Shown here: positions 44,566 through 58,698 of the stretch, one piece after another
How positions within the stretch are numbered: position 1 is the first letter of the stretch
Layout of the letters: every line of letters begins with the position of its first letter
NCBI GenBank assembly: GCA_013339895.1
Contig: JABACO010000014.1
Span: 1,217,046-1,281,045 of the forward strand
Direction of reading: 5' to 3'
DNA length: 64,000 nucleotides
Source: Ephydatia muelleri
Taxonomy: Eukaryota; Porifera; Demospongiae; Spongillida; Spongillidae
Position numbers and translations under genes: made by a program
The notes under the pieces: model-generated
What the model saw: the letters and a program-made list of their open reading frames with translations, nothing else
Told to the model about the DNA's origin: nothing
Database searches by the model: none

Positions 44566-46928
44566 GTAAAATTGGAGCTGGTTGGTGCGCTTGAAGACCC
44601 GTATGAGAGAGGCATTGTTAGTGTAGATTGGAATAATTGGCCTCAGGTCGAGTATCCTGATATTTACAGCTATCTAATTCAAACACCCAGCATTTACACT
44701 GGAGAAAGCCTTAAGGCCTACAAAAGTTTGGAAGCGTATAATTTATTCATTAACGGTTGGGTGGAAGATATCACTGTTTATGCAATGTCAGGTACCTCTG
44801 CCACCAGTATTGCTATTGGAAGTGTCAAACATTCTCAGCGGCTTTCAAGCACTCCTTGCAAATCTTGGATAGCAGCAAGGAATGAAGGAACTATATTATG
44901 AGCAGGTCTGGGTGAAGCGTGCTCACATATAGGTGCAATTCTGTTTACACTCGACAAGAACACGCAGTATCAGAAGACAACAACATGTACTTCTTTACCA
45001 TGCTCCTGGCTGCCACCAACATTTCAAAATGTACCATACTCAGAGCTGGCTATGATCTCCTTTGCTACACCTCAACATAAAGCGATGTAGAAGTGAAAAG
45101 GAAACAGAAGATACCAGCCCACAAGCTAAGAAGCAAGCCACAAAGAGAATACAGATTCCATCAGCTGAAGAGCTTGAAACTTTTTATTCAAGTCTGAGTA
45201 AATCAGGTATGCCTGTATTGCTTTCACTTGTACCAGGGTATTCAGAAAAGTACATACCACTTTGTGTCAAGGGTGTAATCCCACATCCCCTTACTGACCT
45301 TTTTTAATAAAGAGAATCTTAATCTGTCACATGATGATCTTTTACTAATCTGCGAAGAGGTGTTCAACACATACAAAATTACACAGGATGTTGCAAAGTG
45401 CATAGAAGAGCAGACATGGGAGTAAGCACAATCAAAGATTTGGTTTCAGCAAAGGGCAGGCCGTGTAACTGCATCTCATCTTAAAGCAGCTGTACGCACA
45501 TCCATCAGTAAGCCATCACAATCCTTAGTTAAAGCAGTTTGTTATCCTGAAAGTGTACAATTTAAGTCTAAAGGCCGGCATACACGGGTCAACTTTTGTT
45601 GATTTGTTGCTTGCAACAAGTTGATTGTGCGATTATGTGGTTATAGTTGACTGATGAATAGAGTTACGAACGTGATATATCATAACTGTGAAAATCGTGC
45701 GACACATCGTTTCAACAAATATGGATGTCGTTTCAACAAATATGGATATTGATGTCACCATGGGTAGAGCTGCTTGCACTGCTGTTATTATAGCCCTGAT
45801 CATAAGGAAGCGACAGCGAAGAAGAAGGAAGCGAAGTATATGGGTAAGGGAGTGGATAAGACGTAGACATAAATATGGGGCCTACCACCACCTCATGCTA
45901 GAGTTGCAAGCTATGGACGTGTCCAGCTCCCTAGTGTACTGTGTTCTTATAGTTTTCAATTTCTTCATCACTTCTTCTATTATCACACAATTGTATAACA
46001 GAAAATAGCGTGCTATATACATGCATGTATTACTGAATTTTAATTTATCTATTACAGTGTAATATAAGTACAAATAAGAATCGCAGTAACAAGTCTACAT
46101 CTCTATTTCACCCAATAGTGCATGTAGTCTGTACATGTACGAGTCCTACACCGTACACGTTCAAGAATAATGTGCAGTGTACTACCGGTACCTGTCGCTG
46201 TTAATGCCGTAGCAATCTGGAGCCTGCATTGCACTCCTCCTTTTATCCCGGTTGTGGTAGTCTTTACTTTTCGTGTTGTAGAGGCATTCCCTATTCTCTG
46301 TCTACTTTAGCATTACTCCATTGGAAGGAAGCCATTTTTGTTTTAATAAGAGCTAATAACAGCTAATAACAGTGCGGTACGCGGTACATCTCTTTGATGT
46401 AGCAGCAACTTGTTGCTTCAAATTAGGAAGGCTCTCTAATTTTCGGGCAACTTTCGACTTGTTGCTATCAACAAATCAACTCGTATCATACACGAGTCAA
46501 CTCAAGTCGACCAAACCACTTAATCGCACAATCAACTTGTTGCAAGCAACAAATCAACCGGAAGTTGACCCGTGTATGCCGGCCTTAAGGCTACAAAGTG
46601 GGGATGTAAACATGAAGAACAAGCACGCATGGAGTATCAAAGTTCTACTCAGAAACATCACAACAATTTTTCCATTACAAATAATGACATGTTAACTACC
46701 CATTCATGGGGGCGTCACCTGATGGCATAATCAGTTGCACTTGCTGTGGAATCGGAGTTCTTGAGATAAAATGCCTATTACTATCAGGGACAAGCACAGC
46801 TGAAGTTTTGCAATGCTCAGTATTGTGACTTTGTAGTTTGGAGAGAAGGGGAATTTGTGAAGCAACGTATATACCCCAAAGAATCGGGAGAATGGTTTTG
46901 TCCTGACTGCGAACAGAAGACAAAATAA
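44566..46928 (+). pseudogene. SWIM / YqaJ-type protein, copy B (broken)
   Basis: As 24002-26353, with the same stop in the SWIM motif and the same Harbinger insertion (45572-46585). Here VIPHPLTDLF is retained where copy A lost bases. The family-typical GWV (LFINGWVEDI) is intact, versus DWV in copy A. Confidence 0.72.
45572..46585 (+). mobile_element. Non-autonomous PIF/Harbinger element, copy B
   Basis: 1014 bp, same TIRs and TAA duplications (45569-45571 and 46586-46588) as copy A. Contains the truncated transposase start at 45688-46008. Confidence 0.9.
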
Positions 46929-47003
46929 TATCACTAAGGACATATTGCATTGTATTCAAATCAATATGTTTGCAATCAAATTCAGTCATCAGTGTATACA
47001 TCA

Positions 47004-48300
47004 TTAATTAAATGATACAACAGAATCACAGCAATTGCACAATGCAGAACAAATAACAACAATTTTGTCTATACAGCTAATGTTCTCTGAATCACACATA
47101 ATAAAATTTTGACTGCAGAGTCATATACTTCTGGTGAACCATTCCAATTACACGTTCAATATGAATGCGAATGCGAGATAACTGACGAGAAATGTCCACA
47201 TCAGCTTTGCTCAGCTGCTTTTTTCCCCGTGTAAAAGCAGGCAATTTTACCTCAGCACAGAAAAGACCAGCACTGTCATAGATGTTAAAGCCTCTATCTG
47301 CTAAGACTAAGTGTCTCCAGGTGACAAATTATCAAAATGCCACAATATTCTGTTAGGTATACATCAGACACCCTTCCACCCCAGCCTTTGGAAATGTAAC
47401 TGATTGCACCTTGTGGGGATATTCCAATGAGAAACTTTACCGTATTGTGCTTCTTATAATTTGACCAGGTTTGAGCTCTTGCCATCAAATTAGTAGGCCT
47501 TTCAGTGAAAACTTCAAAACAATCAATGATTACAATGCATTTACTGAAGTGCTTTCTAAAATCTATGGACATTGTTTTTAACACTTCTTCCCTGGTAGGC
47601 CATTTAACCAAAGGACCCAACGTAATATACAACACGTCTATCATTTTTTGAATATAGCGTGCTACAGTTGACTGATTCACACCAAACCTGTAGGCAAGGT
47701 CCTGATTTCCAGTGTTTAAACGAAGTTTGATCAAAACTAAAATAAATTGCTGGAAACGGTAAGGGTGCTTTTATTACTGATTGTAATAGCTGGTGCTATC
47801 AATTTAAATACTGCCATTAATCTGTAAAAATTGGGTATTCCTTCACCTTAGCATCATCATTGTGAAACAGATGGCAGTTGTTTTGTCGGCTCTCTCCCGT
47901 GTGTGGTTCACAAGTAGTCGGTGCCGTTGCCAACTTCCGATAGCTGTAGCAAAGACTCTGCAGCATCCATTTTTTCTCTCTCATCCAACTTCCTTTTTTT
48001 CACCTCCAAAGTTCTGTGGAATCTGTTCATATCATGCACACGCTTCCTCTTCAAAGGGCTCTTCATGTGCTCGAATAAGGAAGGAACATAATCAGGGGAT
48101 AGGAGGTTGTTGCTCTTTTCCCCCGAAACAAAGTGTACGTTACATATCCACGAGTACTCATTTGGAATCCAATCTTTGCGCCCCACTGCTGCTATCCACT
48201 GGGACTTACGTTCTTCATCTTGAGGAAAACGATAAAAATGAACGCCCGAACCTTTAATGAAACGATTACTGCATCCAACTGCACAACAAGCCTTGCCCAT
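47004..48300 (-). pseudogene. THAP - DDE (ISL2EU-type) transposase, copy B
   Basis: Same as 26429-27726. The DDE part is open from [13 protein letters not shown] through [20 protein letters not shown] to GGRVSD. Frame breaks remain between THAP and HTH parts and near the C-terminus, so still degenerate. Confidence 0.8.
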
Positions 48301-48822
48301 ACTATTGCTTTTGACACTCAAAATGGCGGATAACACAAATAACGTCACTTCGCTCCGCCCATTGCACAACTTCTATTGAGCCATGATAAAGATTTATTTA
48401 TAATTATTTTTTTCCACATACTGGCCTGCTGTTACGTTTTGATGGCGATTGGCCTTGTCAAACATCGACCATATGCGACGCCATGCGTATGGTTTGATCA
48501 CTAGATGGTATGCTCAACTGGTTAGTAGAATCAGCAAACTCTCCATCGTGTGTACATTGTGCAGTTCCAGCATTGAAACATGTACACAAGCCCAAGTTCA
48601 ACAGCACTAATACTTGCATTGATCTCTGCCCCTCCCCCATCCCATGTATGGAACATGACAGTAGGGCAGTAATGTACCTCTTATGGGCAAATAAGGAATT
48701 CCTTTCTACCATTGTCACTGGCAGATCTGCCCATTAGTACCTGCACACCTCACTTCCCTGTAACCAGTGAAATCTAGTTACGAATCTGATGTGATGGCGT
48801 CCTTGTTTTGTTCCTCTTCTAG

Positions 48823-49194
48823 GTTGTGTGCGTAAAACGAGGCTGCTTTTCATGGTGGGACAGACGAGGATACACATTGACAAAGTGGAGGGACTTGGGG
48901 ACTTCATTGAACTGGAGGTGAGCACACTAGTCACTCCTGTTGTCGCTTCTGAGTGCAGTCTGGCACGAGCAAAGTTTTATGTGTGTGTGTATGTCTCTTT
49001 TGTTTATGTATGTATGCCTGTACTTATTGTGAGTGTGTGTGGTATGTGTGTGTGTGCAGGTGGTGATGTACCCTGAGCAGGAGCTCACTGAAGGGGAGAG
49101 AATCGCAGAGGACCTGATGTCAAAACTGGGAGTGACCAAGGAAGACCTTGAAACACAGGCCTACATCGACCTGCTGCCAAAGTGTAGTAGTTGA
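48823..49194 (+). CDS. CYTH gene exons 5-6, copy B
   Basis: Exons 48823-48917 and 49060-49194 are identical in phase and translation to 28265-28359 and 28502-28636 ([20 protein letters not shown] .. [10 protein letters not shown]). No exons 1-4 precede them on this contig, as expected if copy B is the overlapping end of the next contig and not a second gene. Confidence 0.88.
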
Positions 49195-49602
49195 AATTAA
49201 AATTATTTAAAAAAAACAAACAAAAAACAACTTCTGTGTGGACGTTTTGGCAGCTGTCACATGACCACATGCACACACACATGCATGCACACGCACATAG
49301 TAACTATTTCATTTTGTAATGACAAATCCACATTATTTATTTATATATATCACTGTTGTCAAGGTTTATTTATAAATATAACGTATCACTATTGTCAAGG
49401 AGCCAGCTGTCCCATCAACTCTAATCATGCTATTAATTAACTTGCTATCATTAACTTTCGCACAAATGAGTTGACCAAGATTTGCACCCTCTCTGTACAC
49501 ATAGGTGGACATCAGACAACAAGAGCCAAGGTGGCGACCGAGTAGTTCTTAAATTACATAGTTACGCTGAATTGTGGTGTCCAGGTGTTGGTCCCGTTGC
49601 AT

Positions 49603-52600
49603 TCACTGCTGCGAGCTGTTGCTATGCAACCCATCACCTCCCCCAATCCCACTGATGTTCACGGGGAGAGCGTAGTTATCTTCCTCCAGAGTGGGGCACT
49701 TCAGAGTGAAGTATATCCCCATCACGCGGCCCTCTAGCCTGTAGTCACCCACTGGCTGCCTGAACCTTGACCTCCTGTGGTAGCACCTGCCTAGAACGTT
49801 GCTTGTGCTAGCGTCCGAGGCGTCATCAAGGGTCTGGGCACCCTCCTTGGATTTCCCGCTGGCAATAACATTTTGGTAGACGAGCTTGAACAGGGACTTG
49901 GCTCTCCTGGGTGTGGTAGGATGGATTGGGTGGCGAGTGTGCGTGTGAGGGAGTGGGATGAGGCTTGTAATTATGCTGTTTGCAGTCTGTTGATTATTAG
50001 GAAACTTGCAAAAGTGTGTAGGCATGTTGGAGTGGGTGCTTGAGTGTGTAGGCATGTTGGAGTGGGTGCTTGAGTGTGTCTGTGTGTACCCATGTGTGTT
50101 TGTACAATGCATTCCCATATGCATGTATAGTACATGAATGAGTGGCATTTTATGCGCGCGTGTGTTTAGGTGTGTTGTGTGCACGCGTGTTTTGCATGTG
50201 TGTGTACATGTGTGTGCATGTGTCTGTTCCTGTGTGTGCATGTGTGGATATGCATGCGGAAGTGCATATGTGAGTGTCATGTGTGTACATGTGTGGGTGT
50301 GTGCATGTGTGGGTGTGTACATGTGTGGGTGTGTACATGTGTGGGTGTGTACATGTGTGGGTGTGTGCATGTGTGGGTGTGTGCATGTGCCGCTCACTTC
50401 CACTTGGAGGGGGAGGGGCCTGACACCACCTGGAGGGTACTGAAGGAGGCAGTCTTGGTCATGCCAGGGGGACACTTGCGAGGCAGCTCCTGCTGGGCCA
50501 CGCCCACATGCCACATTTGACGCTCCCCAAATGTGCCTGCAAGGGAAAGACAAAGAGTTGTTGGGGGGAGGGGAGTGGACAATGTTTAGGTGTGGATTAA
50601 AATGGATTAAAAAAACATATTATTGTCAAATTCGAAAGTGTGTGGTGCCTGCTCAAGGCACACTGTAGCTTCTTCACATTGCTGTCCCACTTCAGGTGGG
50701 CCACACCCCTCTATATTGACCACACTTACCCCTAGTGACCACACCTCCCCATACTGGTTACAACTCCACATAATGGACACACCTCATAGTGGCCATACCT
50801 CCCCATAATGACCACACCTCCCATAATGACCACACCTCCCTGTATGGCCACACCCTCATACTAAGGACCACACCTCCCCACAATGACCACACCTCTCCAT
50901 AACAACCAAACCTCCCCGTAATGACCACACCTTCCCATATGGCCACACCTCCCACTCCCTCCACCTTCTCACCTATGTACCTCCCGCTGGTGGTCCATAC
51001 TCGCACACAGCAGTCGGTGGATGCAGACACTATCAGGTCCCTGTCTTCTACCATCTCCACGGAAACAACCACACCCATATGACCCTGCCAGGTCACCAGG
51101 AGAGGAGGGGGGGTGGTCACAGGTTTTTCCTTTGCCGACACACAGTATGCTGTGATGTCATAAATCTGAGAGGATAAGGAAGAAATGGATGGTCTATGGG
51201 CACAGTACGTTTTATTGGTGTGTGAGAGACCATGCAGAGGATAAGGAAGAAATGGATGGTCTATGGGCACAGTACGTTTTATTGGTTTGTGAGAGACCAA
51301 GCAGAGGATAAGGAAGAAATGGATGGTCTATGGGCACAGTACGTTTTATTGGTTTGTGAGAGACCATGCAGAGGATAAGGAAGAAATGGATGGTCTATGG
51401 GCACAGTACGTTTTATTGGTTTGTGAGAGACCGTGCAGAGGATAAGGAAGAAATGGATGGTCTATGGGCACAGTACGTTTTATTGGTTTGTGAGAGACCG
51501 TGCAGAGGATAAGGAAGAAATGGATGGTCTATGGGCACAGTACGTTTTATTGGTTTGTGAGAGACCATGCAGAGGATAAGGAAGAAATGGATGGTCTATG
51601 GGCACAGTACGTTTTATTGGTTTGTGAGAGATCGTGCAGAGGTCTCTCTGATGTCATAAGTTCACACGGGGTCAAAACGTGTCGAACTCGTGAATGGAGC
51701 ATTTAGTACGCTTGTCTGTGTGTATATAATGGTGTGAACTGTGTATATTCGGGGGTCTGGTGACGAGATTAAGTGGCTAGCAGGTGGAACAACGTGAGCA
51801 GAGCAGCTTGGCGCTATAGCGGCGGGGCGCGCAAGCTGTAGCTAGTTCGGTCCGTTACATGGTTTCATCACTCCTAATCATACACACACACACTCACATA
51901 CATGTACACATACAGGCACTCACACACTGACATACACACATTCACACACACACACACACACTGTATGTGTGGATGCATTGTGTATTTATGTGTGTGCATT
52001 TTGTGTATCTACGTGCTTGGTGTATTTATACATGTGCATGTGTGCCATGCCTATGTCCTCTTGTTATCAGTCTTCTATTTGCTGAATCCAATTTCTCATT
52101 TCATTACATGCTAGATTCCTTAATTACATGTTAGATGGTACTAATGTGCGTGTGTGTGTATGTGTGTGTACATGTGTGTGTTCATGTGTGTGTGTGCATG
52201 TGTGTGTGCAGGTGTGTATGTGTGTGTGTGTACCTGGAGATATCCCAAGGAGTTGCCTAACACCATCAGTGAGTCATCGTTCTTAACAGTGCAGGCTGTG
52301 ACGGAGTGATACTTGAGGAAAGACCCTTTCAGTCTGTAGCGCTTCACATCCAGTGAATTGAACTCTCCAATCAGCCCACCACCGTAGACGTTCCAGAACC
52401 GTACCCAGCCCGCTGTTCCACATGCGACAAGTGTGGCTGTGGTCTGGTCCTCAGGTCTAGTGCAAAGGAAGGCCAGCTTGGAGGGGGAAGAGGGAATGAC
52501 CATTTTGTGAAGATGGTAAGCCACAGTGACTGTCACCATTCAAAATTGTTATTTTAGGAAATGGTTATATTTTGACCAACTTTTTGGTCGCTATGGTATC

Positions 52601-55600
52601 ATTTTTAAATGCACTATTATCGTTCCTAAAACGGTTGGCTTGATTTTATGGTTATTAGAAGGATAGTTAATTACCTTCTCGATTGCTCTTTCTTCCCTCC
52701 TCCCTATCGTTCTGTGAGCCAATGCTCTTTTGCTGTCTTCAGATGATCCACTCCCTCCGTTCCTCTCCTCCTCTTCCTCCTCCTTCCCTTTGACCTCTGC
52801 GTCAACCCGATGCATATCTGTGGGGGTCCTGGAGGGTTTAGAGCTGTCACTCCCAGCTGTGCAATCAACGGCCATTCAATAATGTCCCCTCACCTAACCA
52901 TAGGCCTTAGGGTTGACCTCTTCGTGACCACACTGGTCAAATATACATTTTAATTTTTAGCTCAAAGAATACTTTGATGCCATGGTGTTGCTACATATTT
53001 AAAGCCCGGATAGTTGAAAATATAATCCTCCCTCATTCCCACTCTCACACACTCCTCCTCCCTACCCCCTCTTCCCACCCTCACACATCCCTCCTCCCTA
53101 CCACGTGCCAAAGCAAAATTTTAAAGTTTCACTATGCCACGCCCTCCTCCCCCTTCCTTTCAAGATGGCAGCATCCATTACATCACTGCTTCTCAAAACA
53201 CATCCTTGCAACTTAGCTCCCCTCTCATCCCTCTCCCTCCCCTCCCAAATACACAACCCTTCACAATTGACACAGGCCAACGAAGTGAGGGGGTGGGCAA
53301 TGTACCTGGAGGGGTGGAGTCTCATGACGGCCTGCTGGATGCCCACCTTCCACACCACCAGCTCCCCATCATAGCTGGCACTGGCCACCATGTCCTTGCC
53401 CTGCTGGGCCAGACACAGTATGTCCTCGCAGTGGACCTGGCCCCAGTACTTGGGCACTGTCTTGTCTGTCTCAGGTGAGTCCCTACGGGAACAAATGGTG
53501 GGGAGGGTAGAGAATGGTGACCTTTTGTGCGTGTGTATGTATGTGTGTGTGTGTGTGTGTGTATGTGTGTGATGATGATGATGATGATGAAGTTGATGTG
53601 AATGCTATTGAACTCTTTGAACAGACTGATGCTTGTGTTATGCTATTCTAGTACCTGTGTTACACGTGTCTGGAGCCTATGTGACACGTGTGCCTGTGTG
53701 ACACATGTGCCTGTGTGACATGTGTGCCTGTGTGACACTGTGCCTGTGTGACACTGCACCTGTGTGACACATGTGCCTGTGTGACACATGTGCCTGCTGA
53801 AAGGACTTCACTTCATTGACAAACATATTTGTATGATGCGTACTTTGAGGCATAGGGGAACGTTTTTATCAACTCGATAATGAAGTGTACAGTGTCACAT
53901 TTTGAGTCCTTCCGGAGTTCATCATCGTTATTCGTTCCACAAGGTGCATTACTATTCATCTCTACAATTTGTATCATCAATGAGTGATGTTAATTAATTA
54001 ATCACTGCCAATATAATGCATTATTAGTTAGTCTGCATGTGTGTTAGTACCAGTATAATGTAATCCTCCTATTCCAGCCTCCAGTGATTATGCTTTGCTG
54101 CCAACAACAGATGCTTGTAATCTGACAGAATGAAAGAGAAAAATTGAAAGAGAAAGAGAAATAGAAAAAATAGAGAGAAATGGAAAGAGATAAATATAAA
54201 AGAAAGAGAAAGAGAAGCACAGGTCAAGGCACAGGTCAAGGACAATACCTCCATTTCATAGTCATTCTTCAGCGTGGTCAGGCATGCTCCGTTGCTGAAG
54301 TTCCAGATCTTGATGCACCCGTTTCTGGCCCCCGTGACCAGCTGCCGGCCCCTGGGGGCCAGTGCCATGGTCGTGATCTCCGTGTTGCTGTAGCAGGAGA
54401 ACTGAACCAGTCTCTCCCCTGTGGTCACATCCCACACATTCACCACCGAGTCATGGCTGCCGCTTATCACCTAGGTAACACATTTTACACACTATTATGT
54501 AAATGTCTGTATTAAAAAAAGTCGTCATCAGGCTGAAGTGCAAAGCACATTGAAAACATACACTTGAGAATATAACCACACTTAAATATACCATGTATCC
54601 ATTATTATGGATACATGGATGGGCAGCATTATCCCTCATACCCACACCCTCATACCCACACCCTCATACCACACCCTCATAGCCATACACTCATACCCAC
54701 ACCCTCATACCCATACCCTCATACCCACACCCTCATACCCACACCCTCATACCCACACCCTCATACCCACACCCTCATACCCACACCCTCATACCCACAC
54801 CCTCATACCCACACCATACACACATACCCATGCACACATAACCATGCACACATAACCACGCACACATTGCATATTAACCCGCGAACTGCTAAAGTAGGCT
54901 AATTGTGATAGATGTTAACAATTAATCGTATATAAAGCTGATATTCACGTCATTCAGATTGCTCTTGCAAGGCTGGCTATTTTATTGTCCAATCCATGCA
55001 TTACTTTTAAATGTATTGTTATTGGCAGTACCATAGATAGTATATTGTTGCATGAAAATTTCATACATCATAATACTAAATACGATTGTTTGGTTTAATG
55101 ACTGAACCAGAGCTGCAGGTGCAAATCTCTAGTGTATTTGAATATAATAATAATAATAATAATAGAAATAGCAGCTGTATTGAATATGAATAATCTCGCA
55201 GGTCGCCTGGTGTTGTGGGAAATTCAATATTCAAATACACTAGAGGTCTGCATATTTCTGCAACTACATGCATGGTACAGCCGACAATAATTCGTAACAG
55301 GATTGGTTATACTTTGATTCGACTACAAAGGCAGGCAGCCATGCAAGTACCAAAAAATATTGGCACAATGGCATACGTGTCAACCACATACAATCCTGCT
55401 TGGCCACTTTAGTGGCCTATAGCAGTTCAAGGGTTAAAATGTGCATGCCTCCATACTTGGGCTTCCACCCCTCCCCCCCCCTTGCACACTCACACATACC
55501 TGTCCAAAGGTGGGGCTGTACAAGGCTGCGCACAGCTGGCTCTGATGACTCAAAACCTCAGCCTCACATTCCTCTATGTAGTCACGCGACTGCAGGGCAC

Positions 55601-55721
55601 CAAGCTGTTCACACAGAAGGATTTTAAAAATAAATAAATTTCTCTCTAAATATCAGTGGATGTTTGGGAGTGCACCCATTAGTTTACATTGCCCTGCCTT
55701 GTGAACCATAGGCTGATTCAG

Positions 55722-55779
<58 letters not shown>

Positions 55780-55977
55780 GTGTGTACATGTGTGTGTGCA
55801 TGTGTGTGTGCATGTGTGTGTGTGTGTGTGTGTGCGTGTGTGTGCGTGTGTGTGTGTGTGCATGTGTGTGTGTGCGTGTGTACTGTATGTGATATGTGGT
55901 GCATGCATGTGTATGGTGTGTATATATGTGTGGTGTATGTGGTGTGGTGTGTGTGTGTGCATGTGTGTGTGGTTTGT

Positions 55978-56015
<38 letters not shown>

Positions 56016-57615
56016 TGGTGTGTGTGGTGTGTGTGGTGTGTGTGGATGTGTGTGTATGTGTGTGTGTGTGTGTGTGTGTGCGTGTGTGTACCTTGTTGGT
56101 CCCGACAAGAACAGTGGACATGTAAGGGTGGAGGTAGAAGGCAGGGTAGATGGGAGGAGGGTTCTCAGGCTTGAGCTGCTGGAACCGACTGCATATCTGC
56201 ACGCACTGCTGGTCCACTATCCCCCACACCCTTAGCTCCTGGCGTGGTTCAAAGAAAGTATGCTTGCCTAAACAATTCACTTACCATCTCATTTATGATC
56301 TACCTATGCCCTCATCGGAGCCACTCTAAAGTTAGATCCCATACTGCTAACACTGCCCCCCACCCCCCACACCACCCTGCCCCCCCCCCCCCCCCCCCCG
56401 GCTCACCATGTCCTGGGAGAAGCTAAGCACCTGGTTCTCCTTGTAGTGTATGACGACATGGGTGATGGCAGAGGAATGGCCTCGTAGTACCTGAAAAAAT
56501 TTAATTACCGAAAGTGAAAAGGTTCTCTAATGGCCACCTCAAACGTGATGCTAGTGCATGCCATTGCAAAGGGCTCTTTTTATAGATGCTTGGAAGCTCT
56601 ACAAGGTGCTGCCACTTACTATGTGACTCTGTGTCTGTATGCATAATGTCACACGAAGATATTGGGTACATGCCATGTGTACAGTACACTGTGTAGATAT
56701 TCATGTCATGTGTACATTATACTGTTAAGATATTGGGTACATGTCATGTGTACACTACAGATATGGGTGCATGTCATGTGTACAATACACTGCCTATACA
56801 ATTATAATACCCTTTAGATGAAATGCACACATCAATGATCATAAGTGTGCACCCACAAAATGCTAGCACGTCATTCAACATACAAATGCTTCCTACCCAT
56901 CCACATCTGGACACATACAAATCTCTATGGACTGCGGTAATTGCTCCTTACAGCGACAGGTTTTGCTGGCACATATGGGTTCCAGAATCTCAAGATCCCA
57001 TCAATGCTCCCAGTAGCTGAAGCAAAAGCATCACATGTGAAGTGCTCCACATACAGAAGTTGATTCCAATTGGAGCTCACCTATTAGGCTCCAGTCCTTT
57101 GCAAAGTCAAAGGTGCTTATGCCTTTCCACACCTTGAAAACCAAGTTTCCCTTATTGCTTCTCGTGTTTGCAATGAGGAGGGCAGAGCCACTATGATGGC
57201 TGCATGAGATGCAGTACTGCATAGCCGAGCAGTACCTCACCTGGCACACCCAGTCCCCATGTGCCTTTGGGGGTGGGATGGGGAATGGGAGGAGGATGAG
57301 GATGTATGTTTAATTATGTAAGGTCATGGGTACAAAGATCAGTATAAATGAAGTGAGGGGAATCTAACTGTGGCTTTTGAATGATGTCATTGTGTGAAAT
57401 TTCAACAACTGCTTCACTAGTAAAATGACTTTGCAAGGAAAGGTTGATCTTTTGAGTTGTGGTTGGTTGGGTGCCCTGTGACTTCATTGTCAATGGGAAG
57501 AAAAACAACTGATCCCTTTGTGTTTAACAAGCTTTTCTACACATGTACATAAATGTTTGTTTCAATGCATATGTGCATAAAATATAATAATGTATATAAT
57601 CTTGTGTGTATGTGT

Positions 57616-57655
<40 letters not shown>

Positions 57656-58660
57656 TTGTGAATTAACTGCACTTACAGTTGGGTTGTATGTGATTTTTGT
57701 TCCATCTAGCTTGTTGCTTTGCAGCTCGTAAAATGTAAGCCTGACAACTTCCTCTGTGCACGAAGAGTCCTCCAATCAGGTGGCAGGCAGGCAAAGTGTA
57801 CCCCGCCCTCTTCATACCTTCCCACCTCACCTTGCTTGATCGAATACAGCATCACACCAAATAGGCAGGTTGTGGCGCTATCGAATTCCATGGTGTAAAC
57901 GCCCCCTCCATTGTCCCCCATGACCAGTACAGCTTTGTTCTGGTCAAACGAGTTAAACCTGTAATTGGTACAGTCAATATTTATTACCATATGTATCACG
58001 CAGTCAATAAAAAAAATAGACATTCAGATTTGCATTGCATGTGAGCTTGCAGTCACTTTCATGACCACATTGTGTGGTTAAAAATGTAACAGTAGGATAT
58101 AGGCAACAGAAAACCACACTCACTGTGCCAATCTTACATATCACCGCAACCGTGGATCCTGATGTGGTTCAATAAACATTGGCAACATGAGGGAATAAAA
58201 AGCATGGTATTGTGGGTATTTCTGAAGGGTTGTGCATTGTTGCATGGGGCTTTTATTTTTCCTAAACAGTAGTCCTGAGGGCTCAATCTAATATAAAAGT
58301 GGCCATGATTGGCTACATGAGAGAACAAAGGAGCATATTACAGATTAGTTAAACGTGGTGTGCAATGTTCCTTGGGGCTTTTATTTTTCCCAAGCATTAG
58401 TCCTTCGGACTCACCAGTAGTCCATGGTGACGATGCAATATGGAAACCCAACTATCTCAAATTGCTTTTCGAAGCTGGTGGACGAGATGTCGTAGAGAGA
58501 TAGTGTGCAGCTGGTGAAGGAGAGGAGGATCTTGTTCAGGTTGGGCATCACAATGAGATCTGTCACCCACACGCATCTCTTGGGTCTGTTTTGAGACACC
58601 TTCAGTGAGGGTAACATGTGCATGTGCAAGTGCATTGTAAACATACATGCTTACAAGGAG

Positions 58661-58698
<38 letters not shown>

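Larger units (their letters stand above)
35854..55287. repeat. Copy B of the 19.4-kb duplicated segment (starts at a gap)
   Basis: Collinear with 15483-34853. It starts at the first base after the gap and continues without a break into unique sequence with the 5' exons of the WD40 gene. Confidence 0.93.

Noticed and set aside
15483-55287. A true biological segmental duplication of 19 kb
   Set aside because: Both copies terminate exactly at contig ends, and each flank supplies the missing half of the same genes; contig overlap explains this more simply. Not excluded without reads.
55653-56280. Cys-Val or His-Thr repeat proteins over GT/CA microsatellites (also at 795-1075, 2284-2775, 29554-29847, 50138-50443)
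   Set aside because: Direct translation of dinucleotide repeats.
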